Below are positions 1 through 4,908 of a DNA stretch of 6,531 nt, piece after piece. Where the stretch lies: the NCBI GenBank assembly GCA_021789795.1, contig JAJYJA010000138.1:1-6531 (forward strand), in the 5' to 3' direction. The stretch's first letter is position 1; every line of letters starts with the position of its first letter. Both the position numbers and the translations under genes were made by a program. The notes beneath the pieces were generated by a model. The model made no database searches. It was given only the letters and a program-made list of their open reading frames with translations, and was not told the DNA's origin. The stretch is from Deltaproteobacteria bacterium (GTDB lineage: Bacteria; Desulfobacterota; Desulfobulbia; Desulfobulbales; VMSU01).

Positions 1-747
1 ACCCTGATCATCGACAATGGCCAGGTAATCGATCGCCACCAGGGGCTCGGCGGCGATCTCGGCCTGCAGCCGGGCCAAGATCGCCGGGCAGTCGTGAAGC
101 CCCTCCGCCACCAGCTGCCGGGCCTGCTGCAAGGCCCGGGGCAGGCAGAGGGCCGAGCGCCGCTCCGGGGGGGAGAGATAACGGTTGCGGGAGCTCATGG
201 CCAGGCCGTCCGTCTCCCGGACGATGGGGTGGCCAACGATCTCGACCCCCCAGTTCAAGTCCTTAGTCAGTGCCCGGATCACCGCCAGCTGCTGGAAATC
301 CTTCTCCCCGAAGACCGCGAGCGCTGGCCGCACCAGGTTGAAGAGCTTGGCGACCACCGTGGCCACCCCCTCGAAGTGTCCAGGCCGGGAGGCCCCGCAC
401 AGGCCCTCGCTCACCCCTCCCACCACCACCTTGGTCTTAAAGCCTGGGGGATAGAGCTCCCCCGCCTCGGGGGCGAAGAGCGCCGCCGCCCCGCTGGCCG
501 CGGCCAGGGCGCAGTCCTGCTCCAGGCTGCGGGGATAGCGGTCGAAATCCTCCTGGGGGCCGAACTGCATGGGGTTGACGAACACCGACACCACCACCAG
601 CTCCGCCAAGCGGGCGGCCCTGGCCATCAGGGCCGCGTGGCCGGGATGCAGGCAACCCATGGTGGGCACCAGGGCCAGGCGTCGGCCCTCCTTGAGCCGC
701 TCGCCCGACCAAGCGGACATCGCCGCCGCCTGGCGGATGATCTCCAT
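1..747 (-). CDS. panC: Pantothenate synthetase (pantoate--beta-alanine ligase), 3' end cut by window edge
   Basis: PanC joins pantoate and beta-alanine using ATP, through a pantoyl-adenylate, in the cytoplasm; this is the last step of pantothenate synthesis, feeding coenzyme A. The frame from the ATG at 747 to the window edge is open for 249 codons. Visible family signatures are PTMGCLHPGHAAL (residues 28-40, the HIGH-type nucleotide-binding loop), VVVSVFVNPMQF (51-62), DFDRYPRS (67-74), RPGHFEGV (121-128), GEKDFQQL (147-154) and IVRETDGLAMSSRNRYLS (175-192, holding the KMSKS-like SSRN). The family is usually about 280 residues, so roughly the last 30, including the end of the C-terminal domain, lie outside the window. 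The start places the PTMG motif at the usual distance from the N-terminus. The gene follows the TPR gene by 16 bases and is probably translated from the same mRNA; its ribosome site (CTAAG, overlapping the intergenic gap) is weak. Family assignment is very secure. Confidence 0.96.
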   Translation of the reverse strand, partial: MEIIRQAAAMSAWSGERLKEGRRLALVPTMGCLHPGHAALMARAARLAELVVVSVFVNPMQFGPQEDFDRYPRSLEQDCALAAASGAAALFAPEAGELYPPGFKTKVVVGGVSEGLCGASRPGHFEGVATVVAKLFNLVRPALAVFGEKDFQQLAVIRALTKDLNWGVEIVGHPIVRETDGLAMSSRNRYLSPPERRSALCLPRALQQARQLVAEGLHDCPAILARLQAEIAAEPLVAIDYLAIVDDQG

Positions 748-763
748 CGGTCGCTTAGACCGG

Positions 764-1501
764 CTACTTGCCCTGACCGTCGGGGGCCGGGGCCTTGGTG
801 GCGGCCTGCTTGCCGGCCCCGCCCAGGTTGGCGATCTTGTCCTTGACCCAGTCCTTGGTCGGCCCGTCCTTGGTCTCCGGCAGATCGACGTAGGCCTGAT
901 ACTTGGCCAGGGCCTCGGCGTTCTTGCCCTCCTGCTCGGCGATCCGGGCCAGACCGAGATCGGCCTCGCCCGCGAAACCCGGGGCCGTGGCCAACTGGGC
1001 AAACTGCTCCTTGGCCTTAGCCGCATCGCTGGCGTTCTCGTAGGCCCGGGCCAGGTCGTAGCGCAGCAGCGGCGCCAGCGGACTGGAGGAGGAGATGCCC
1101 TGCAAGGCCGTCTGGTAAAGGGCGGCGGCCTCCTGGTACTTGCCGTCCTTAAAGGCCAGGTGCCCCTGTTCTACCACCCCCCAAGGCCCGCTGCCGCGGT
1201 CGCCGTACTTGGCGCTCAAGGTCTTCAGATCCGCCAGCCGTTGCTCCGGGACCTTGGCCTGCATCGCCTGATAGAGCAGATCCGCCGAGCGGGCCTGACG
1301 GTTGGCCGTGTATTTGCCGTAGCCCTCCCAGCCCAGGATGGCCACCACCGCCACCACCAGAGCCACCAGCAACGCCCGGGAGTTGGCGCGGACAAATTCG
1401 ATCGCCGTCGGCGGCAGGTTAAGCTCCTCCAGAATCGCCCGTTTGTCCTGGGCCATCGCCTCGGCATGTTTCCTTGAAAACACGTTTTGCCTGTCCGCCA
1501 T
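764..1501 (-). CDS. Membrane-anchored TPR protein, YfgM/TPR_21-like
   Basis: The product has 245 residues. A polar N-terminus (1-42) with several Arg/Lys precedes one hydrophobic segment (about 43-58, ALLVALVVAVVAILGW), then a soluble region. The charge pattern suggests the N-terminus is cytoplasmic and the C-terminal domain periplasmic. Just after the membrane helix, RQARSADLLYQAM (68-80) resembles the matching stretch of YfgM-type proteins. Helical pairs of TPR character follow at about 105-134 (AFKDGKYQEAAALYQTAL), 144-172 (LRYDLARAYENASDAAKAKEQF) and 178-204 (GLARIAEQEGKNAEALAKY). The tail is rich in Ala, Lys, Pro and Gly. In Escherichia coli YfgM is an ancillary partner of the SecYEG translocon and the periplasmic chaperone PpiD; the same role here is inference. 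A GTG at 1510 would add three residues, but the ATG at 1501 is preferred because GAGG sits 9 bases upstream of it, whereas the GTG abuts that site. It lies directly upstream of panC; no functional link is known to me. Confidence 0.85.
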   Translation of the reverse strand: MADRQNVFSRKHAEAMAQDKRAILEELNLPPTAIEFVRANSRALLVALVVAVVAILGWEGYGKYTANRQARSADLLYQAMQAKVPEQRLADLKTLSAKYGDRGSGPWGVVEQGHLAFKDGKYQEAAALYQTALQGISSSSPLAPLLRYDLARAYENASDAAKAKEQFAQLATAPGFAGEADLGLARIAEQEGKNAEALAKYQAYVDLPETKDGPTKDWVKDKIANLGGAGKQAATKAPAPDGQGK

Positions 1502-1510
1502 CGTCGTCAC

Positions 1511-1517
1511 CCTCTTC
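1511..1517 (-). promoter_or_regulatory. Ribosome binding site that decides the TPR gene start
   Basis: On the minus strand GAAGAGG ends 9 bases before the ATG at 1501. The alternative GTG at 1510 follows the GAGG with no spacer, so it cannot use this site. This favours the ATG. Confidence 0.55.
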
Positions 1518-1734
1518 GCTTAGCGCCCCGCCTCTGGATCGCTGAGGCCACCGACCCCGCCCATAGCCAAGGCGAAAAAGGTCAAGATACCCTTTACCGG
1601 CCATTCCTCACAACAAAAAAATGGCGACCAGCCCAGAGCTGCCCAGGCCCGGCCACCTTTTGGGCTTGCAATGTCGGCCCCGATGGGCCACTATTGATGG
1701 CGTCGCCAACCGGCCGATCTCCTGCTTTGCCGGG

Positions 1735-1772
1735 CGCGCCTGGCATGCCGGCCCTTTTGCTTAGCCATCGGC
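1735..1772 (-). repeat. Dispersed intergenic repeat, copy 1
   Basis: Read on the minus strand from 1772 downward, this segment matches 6444-6481 on the plus strand at 34 of 38 positions. The first 24 bases (1772-1749) are identical to 6444-6467. The shared core includes GGCTAAGCAAAAGGGCC. A chance 24-base match within 6.5 kb is highly unlikely, so the two are copies of one element in opposite orientation. Weaker resemblance may extend further on both sides (for example TTGGCGA in both copies), but gaps are needed. It lies wholly between genes. There is no transposase here; a REP-like or MITE-like sequence is the best description. Confidence 0.85.
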
Positions 1773-1837
1773 GGCTTTGGGCGGGCCGGTCACTGGCTGC
1801 CCGTCTCGGGCCTGAACGCCATTTTAAGGTGCCCGCC

Positions 1838-3205
1838 ATGAACCTCCCCCCCGCCTCTCGAGTCCAGACCGTCACCGAGCTGACCCGTTCCCTCAAGGGG
1901 CTCTTGGAGAGCAGCCTGGCCTTCGTGGCGGTGCGCGGCGAGGTCTCTAACCTCAAGGCCCCCTACTCGGGGCATCTCTACTTCACCCTGAAGGATCGGG
2001 AGGCCCAGCTCCGGGCGGTGCTGTTCAAGACCCAGCGCCGCTACCTGAGCGTCGAGCCCAGCGAAGGGGCGCAGGTGGTCTGCTGGGGCCGGATCTCGGT
2101 GTACGAGCCCAGGGGAGAATACCAGTTGCTGGTGGATTCCCTGGAGCTTACGGGCAGCGGCGAACGGCTGGCGGCCCTGGAGCGGTTAAAGGAACGGCTG
2201 CGCCGGGAAGGGCTGTTCGACGAGACCCGCAAGCGGCGGCTACCCCTGCTGCCCGTCGCCATCCATCTCCTCACCTCGCCCCAGGGGGCCGCGGTGCACG
2301 ACTTCCTGGCCGTGGCCGGGCGGCGCTTTCCGTCGGTGCCCATCCTCATCCATCCCGTGCCGGTGCAGGGCCCAGCCGCCGCCCCCGAGATCGTCCAGGC
2401 CATCGCCGCCGCCTGTCAGCGGGGCCGGACGGGGGAGATCATCGTCATCAGCCGGGGCGGCGGCTCGCTCGAAGACCTCTGGCCCTTCAACGACGAATCC
2501 CTGATCCGGGCCGCGTATGGCGCCTCCCTGCCGGTGGTGTCGGCGGTGGGTCACGAAATCGACTTCACCCTGCTGGATTTTGTGGCCGACCAGCGGGCCG
2601 CCACCCCCACCGCCGCCGCCGAGGCGGTGTTGCCCGACCGGGAGGAGTTGCGGCGCCGGATCGGCCAGCACCGCCTGAGGCAACGGGCAATTCTCGCCCA
2701 CCGGCTGGCCGGCTGCCGCCAGCGCCTCGAGGCCCAGCGCCGGCTGCTGACCGATCCCCGCCACCGGCTCGAACACCTGCGGCTGCGGCTCGATATCCTG
2801 CAAACCGGCCTCCTGCAAGCGATGGAGAGGCGCCTGCACGCCCTCCGCCGTCAGCTGGAGACCTGCCGGCAGGCGCTCGATCATCACGCCCCCCAGCGCC
2901 TGACGGCCGGGCATCGTGAGACCCTGGCCAGACTGCGGCGGCGGCTCGCCGATCTCGTCCGGCTCGACCTGGAGCGACGGGCCAACCGGCTCGTCCTGGA
3001 GACCACCCGTCTTCGGGCGGCCAGTCCCCAGGCGGTGCTCAAAAAGGGCTATGCCATGGTGATGACGGAACCGGAAGGGCGGGTGCTGCGGTCGCGAGGG
3101 GAAACCCGCCCCGGCCAGCGGCTGGGGATCAGGTGGCACGATGGCGTCGCGGTCTGCGTGGTGGCGGACCAGGACGCCCAAACGGGAAGGGAGGGGGGAC
3201 GGTAA
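1838..3205 (+). CDS. xseA: Exodeoxyribonuclease VII large subunit
   Basis: XseA is the catalytic subunit of exonuclease VII, which degrades single-stranded DNA from either end into short oligonucleotides during repair, together with several copies of the small subunit XseB. The 455-residue product matches the usual family length (E. coli about 456). An OB-fold DNA-binding domain covers roughly residues 8-105, with VRGEVSNLKAPYSGHLYFTL at 32-51. The catalytic domain follows, with LTSPQGAAVHDFL (145-157), RGGGSLEDLWPFNDE (206-220) and SAVGHEIDFTLLDFVADQRA (235-254), then TPTAAAEAVLP (256-266). Residues about 268-395 are Arg-, Leu- and Gln-rich helix, fitting the long coiled coil that binds XseB. 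SPQAVLKKGYAMVM (396-409) is the usual C-terminal motif. The frame is open far upstream, but the ATG at 1838 has AAGG 8 bases before it and gives the standard N-terminus. No xseB is adjacent, so the partner must be encoded elsewhere. Confidence 0.97.
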   Translation: MNLPPASRVQTVTELTRSLKGLLESSLAFVAVRGEVSNLKAPYSGHLYFTLKDREAQLRAVLFKTQRRYLSVEPSEGAQVVCWGRISVYEPRGEYQLLVDSLELTGSGERLAALERLKERLRREGLFDETRKRRLPLLPVAIHLLTSPQGAAVHDFLAVAGRRFPSVPILIHPVPVQGPAAAPEIVQAIAAACQRGRTGEIIVISRGGGSLEDLWPFNDESLIRAAYGASLPVVSAVGHEIDFTLLDFVADQRAATPTAAAEAVLPDREELRRRIGQHRLRQRAILAHRLAGCRQRLEAQRRLLTDPRHRLEHLRLRLDILQTGLLQAMERRLHALRRQLETCRQALDHHAPQRLTAGHRETLARLRRRLADLVRLDLERRANRLVLETTRLRAASPQAVLKKGYAMVMTEPEGRVLRSRGETRPGQRLGIRWHDGVAVCVVADQDAQTGREGGR

Positions 3206-3206
3206 G

Positions 3207-3237
3207 AAAAATTCCCGGCGCGCGGTTAAGCGACGCC
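3207..3237 (-). terminator. Possible intrinsic terminator of the pilZ gene
   Basis: On the minus strand, GGCG-T-CGC (3237-3230, one bulged T) can pair with GCGCGCC (3223-3217) around the loop TTAACC, which contains part of the pilZ stop codon. A run of five T follows (3211-3207) after a 5-base gap. The stem is all G:C, but the bulge and the gap before the T-run make it a weak candidate. It occupies the 20-base convergent gap after xseA. It has no T-run in the xseA direction. Confidence 0.35.
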
Positions 3238-3609
3238 CAAGGTGTGATTCCTGATGAAATACCCGATTTTTTCTTCCTGATCCGGGGTGAGATCGGCAAA
3301 GCGCACCCCCATCTTGCGGATGATGATGTTGCTTAGGGCGGAGCTTTGTGGCCGGTCCTGCCAGGCCAGGGCGATCGGCACCTGTTCCATGAAAAAGCTG
3401 CCCGAGTGCATCAGAATGTCCATCGTGCCCTCCGCATCGAGAGGGCCGTTGTTTTCGATGTATTTAAGTTCACAGCCGCCGACGCTGATGTCGATTATCT
3501 GCCCGATGATGCTTGGTGTTATCGCCAGGGTCCTCTCCGGCACCTTGAACCGCTGATGCCGACGCCGTTCCCCGGCTGGCAATCTCCCCCCCGGACTCTC
3601 GGTGGTCAT
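3226..3609 (-). CDS. Stand-alone PilZ domain protein (probable c-di-GMP receptor)
   Basis: The 127-residue protein is essentially a single PilZ domain with no signal peptide or membrane segment, so cytoplasmic. The two c-di-GMP-binding signatures are present: RxxxR as R16-RHQ-R20, and D/NxSxxG as D40-I-S42-VG-G45, here in IIDISVGGCELKY (38-50). KMGVRFADLTPDQEEKIGYFI (99-119) matches the usual end of the domain. With both motifs intact, c-di-GMP binding is likely; the process controlled (motility, exopolysaccharide, secretion) cannot be inferred because no such gene is nearby. The ATG at 3609 is the only plausible start: an in-frame stop lies four codons upstream (3624-3622). AAGGG stands about 10 bases before it. 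It converges on xseA with a 20-base gap and diverges from gnd, so it is probably transcribed alone. Confidence 0.9.
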   Translation of the reverse strand: MTTESPGGRLPAGERRRHQRFKVPERTLAITPSIIGQIIDISVGGCELKYIENNGPLDAEGTMDILMHSGSFFMEQVPIALAWQDRPQSSALSNIIIRKMGVRFADLTPDQEEKIGYFIRNHTLGVA

Positions 3610-3675
3610 AATAAGCCGCCCTTAACCCAACATGTTAATTGCCCAAGACGATGCTGCTGTCCTCCTCCTTGTCCT

Positions 3676-3698
3676 CCTTGGGGAAGCTCCTCCCAAAG
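3676..3698 (-). other. Hairpin in the pilZ leader beside repeated AAGGAGGA
   Basis: On the minus strand CTTTGGG (3698-3692) can pair with CCCAAGG (3682-3676), seven pairs with one G:T, around the 9-base loop AGGAGCTTC. Immediately downstream are two strong ribosome-site-like stretches, AAGGAGGA (3679-3672) and AAGGAGGAGGA (3670-3660), yet no ATG or GTG with a sustained frame follows at the right distance and the pilZ start is about 50 bases further on. The role is unknown. Confidence 0.3.
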
Positions 3699-3738
3699 TT
3701 TCTCCCATTTTCCACCTTTATGCAACAATCGGGCTATC

Positions 3739-3767
3739 AGGATAAAAAATCGTTATTTTAATGTAAA
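3739..3767 (-). promoter_or_regulatory. Candidate sigma-70 promoter for the pilZ gene
   Basis: On the minus strand, TTTACA (3767-3762, five of six consensus bases) and TATCCT (3744-3739, four of six) are separated by 17 bases, the ideal spacing, in the most AT-rich part of the region. Transcription would start near 3732 and leave a leader of about 120 bases before the pilZ ATG. In AT-rich sequence such matches arise easily. Confidence 0.4.
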
Positions 3768-3773
3768 AATAAC
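3752..3773. promoter_or_regulatory. AT-rich palindrome overlapping the pilZ -35 box
   Basis: GTTATTTT (3752-3759) and AAAATAAC (3766-3773) are perfect inverted arms of 8 bases around AATGTA. The right arm and loop cover the candidate -35 box of the pilZ promoter. The symmetry and placement suit an operator for a dimeric regulator, but I recognise no known consensus. Without a T-run next to a G:C stem it is a poor terminator. Confidence 0.4.
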
Positions 3774-3819
3774 ACATTGTATGCAAAAATGTCACTGAGT
3801 CACCACCCCCGCCAAACGA

Positions 3820-3855
3820 CGTTTTTCCGGAAAAACGGTCAGAAAATCCGGAAAA
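3820..3855. promoter_or_regulatory. 18-bp perfect palindrome plus in-phase half-copy, candidate operator
   Basis: CGTTTTTCCGGAAAAACG (3820-3837) is a perfect palindrome without spacer. TCCGGAAAA recurs at 3847-3855, starting exactly 21 bases after the copy at 3826-3834, that is two helical turns away and thus on the same DNA face. This arrangement is typical of paired sites for a dimeric DNA-binding protein. It lies about 60-95 bases upstream of the candidate gnd -35 box and a similar distance upstream of the pilZ -35 box. I do not recognise the regulator. Confidence 0.45.
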
Positions 3856-3913
3856 CCACAATTGACCCGTCCTCGCCGTCGGCCGGCAGCCGCCCTTTCT
3901 GGCCAACGAAAAC

Positions 3914-3941
3914 TTGCCAACCCAAGAAAAGATGGTAACAT
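3914..3941 (+). promoter_or_regulatory. Candidate promoter for gnd-zwf
   Basis: TTGCCA (3914-3919) and TAACAT (3936-3941) each match four of six sigma-70 consensus bases and are 16 bases apart. The -10 box is preceded by TGG, giving an extended -10 (TGnTAACAT). Transcription would start near 3948, leaving a leader of about 37 bases that contains the strong gnd ribosome site. Confidence 0.4.
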
Positions 3942-3984
3942 GCCGGTAGAGGCTAACTTACCAAAACCGTCGGGGGAGGACAAG

Positions 3985-4908
3985 ATGCGCATCGGGATGA
4001 TCGGTTTGGGACGCATGGGGATGAACATGGCCCGCCGGCTGCTTGAGGCCGGGCATCAGGTGGTGGCCTACAACCGCACCCCGGCCAAGACCGAGGAGCT
4101 GGCCCAGACGGGCGGTGAGGCCAGCTACTCCCTGGCCGAGCTGGTGGCCAAGCTCGCCCCCCCCCGGCTGGTATGGCTGATGCTGCCCGCCGGGGAGGCC
4201 ACGGAAGGACACCTCCAGGAACTGCTCACACTGCTGCAACCGGGCGACACGGTGGTCGAGGGCGGCAACTCCTTCTACCGAGACGATATCCGCCGGGCGG
4301 AGGTCTTCGCCCAGCGCGGCCTGCGGTACCTGGACGCCGGGGTCAGCGGCGGCATCTGGGGCCTGAGCGTCGGCTACTGCACCATGGTGGGCGGCGACCG
4401 GGCCGGTTTCGAGCTGCTGGAGCCGATCTTAAAAGACCTGGCCCCGGCGGAGGGCTACATGCACTGCGGGCCCACCGGGGCCGGACACTTTGTCAAGATG
4501 GTGCACAACGGCATCGAGTACGGCCTGATGCAGGCCTACGCCGAGGGCTTCGCCATCCTGAAGCGCTCTCCCTACGGCCAGGGGCTGGACCTCGGGGCGC
4601 TCTCCCATCTGTGGAACCAGGGTAGCGTCATCCGTTCCTGGCTGCTAGAGCTTCTGGAACCGGCCTTTGCCAAGGACCCGGAGCTCTCAGCCATCACCGG
4701 CTACGTCGATGACTCGGGCGAGGGCCGCTGGACGGTGCAGCAGGCGGTGGACAGTGGGGTGTCGGCCCCGGTGATCGCCCTGTCGCTCTTCCGGCGCTTC
4801 GAGTCCCGGGAGCCCAACGCCTTCGAGGCCAGGGTGCTGGCGGCCCTGCGCCGCGAGTTCGGCGGCCATCCGGTGCGCTCCGCCGTTCCCTCGCCAGGAG
4901 GCGGCTGA
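3985..4908 (+). CDS. gnd: 6-phosphogluconate dehydrogenase (decarboxylating), short form
   Basis: The enzyme oxidises and decarboxylates 6-phosphogluconate to ribulose 5-phosphate in the oxidative pentose phosphate pathway. The 307-residue product belongs to the short GndA/YqeC-like form (about 300 residues), not the 470-residue form. The Rossmann loop is IGLGRMG (6-12), followed by the second-strand end AYNRTP (28-33). EGGNSFYRDD (92-101), DAGVSGGIWG (117-126) and GHFVKMVHNGIEYG (167-180) are the substrate and catalytic signatures; K171 and N175 fit the catalytic Lys and Asn of KxxHN. SGEGRWT (244-250) and the C-terminal FESREPNAFEARVLAALR (272-289) are also typical. The ATG at 3985 is chosen over upstream in-frame codons because GGAGG (3975-3979) sits 5 bases before it and it begins directly with the Rossmann strand. 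Its stop overlaps the zwf start by one base. Short-form enzymes often prefer NAD; N30-R31-T32 resembles the NADP-binding signature instead. A run of nine C occurs at 4157-4165. Confidence 0.95.
   Translation: MRIGMIGLGRMGMNMARRLLEAGHQVVAYNRTPAKTEELAQTGGEASYSLAELVAKLAPPRLVWLMLPAGEATEGHLQELLTLLQPGDTVVEGGNSFYRDDIRRAEVFAQRGLRYLDAGVSGGIWGLSVGYCTMVGGDRAGFELLEPILKDLAPAEGYMHCGPTGAGHFVKMVHNGIEYGLMQAYAEGFAILKRSPYGQGLDLGALSHLWNQGSVIRSWLLELLEPAFAKDPELSAITGYVDDSGEGRWTVQQAVDSGVSAPVIALSLFRRFESREPNAFEARVLAALRREFGGHPVRSAVPSPGGG
4896..4901 (+). promoter_or_regulatory. Ribosome binding site of zwf inside the end of gnd
   Basis: A perfect AGGAGG stands 6 bases before the ATG at 4908, within the last codons of gnd. 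Together with the TGATG stop/start overlap it indicates that zwf is translated directly after gnd from one mRNA, and it fixes the zwf start. Confidence 0.8.

Larger units (their letters stand above)
1502..1837. other. Divergent intergenic region, no gene seen
   Basis: These 336 bases separate the minus-strand TPR-panC pair from xseA. The plus-strand frame of xseA stays open back through most of the gap, but the upstream stretch has no family resemblance and simply reflects GC-rich sequence lacking stops. The region must carry the promoters for both directions, yet I could not pick a convincing -35/-10 pair for either. It holds a run of seven A (1615-1621) and the dispersed repeat at 1735-1772. 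A ribosome site for xseA (AAGG, 1826-1829) stands 8 bases before its ATG. Confidence 0.6.
3610..3984. other. Divergent control region between pilZ gene and gnd
   Basis: These 375 bases contain no credible gene and are markedly richer in A+T around 3715-3860 than the rest of the window. They hold a long pilZ leader with purine-rich ribosome-site-like repeats (3610-3730), a candidate pilZ promoter with an overlapping palindrome (3739-3773), a GC-bearing palindrome with a nearby half-copy (3820-3855), and a candidate gnd promoter (3914-3941). These parts are listed separately. Confidence 0.7.

Noticed and set aside
94..1477. Long plus-strand open frames opposite panC and the TPR gene (94-846 and 569-1477)
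   Set aside because: They are antisense to two clearly recognised genes, their translations are low-complexity and rich in Arg, Gly and His, and such frames are expected in GC-rich DNA.
1615..1660. Minus-strand terminator using the T7 run at 1621-1615
   Set aside because: Only a 4-bp stem (CAGC/GCTG) can be formed near it, several bases away from the T-run, and no gene ends there.
1742..1760. Sigma-54 promoter (TGGCATG...TTGCT) before xseA
   Set aside because: The GG and GC elements are not separated by the required 10 bases, and the sequence belongs to the repeat.
1487..1837. N-terminal extension of xseA of 117 codons
   Set aside because: The extension crosses the dispersed repeat, has no family resemblance and would make the protein far longer than the family; the ATG at 1838 has a ribosome site and gives 455 residues.
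2240..3181. 313-codon minus-strand open frame opposite xseA
   Set aside because: It is the antisense shadow of the conserved XseA catalytic and coiled-coil regions; the translation is Gly-, His- and Pro-rich with no recognisable motif.
3863..3891. TTGACC at 3863 as a -35 box for gnd
   Set aside because: The sequence 16-18 bases downstream is GC-rich and has no -10-like hexamer.
3862..3984. N-terminal extension of gnd of 41 codons
   Set aside because: The start at 3985 has GGAGG at good spacing and begins directly at the Rossmann strand; the extension would cover the candidate promoter.
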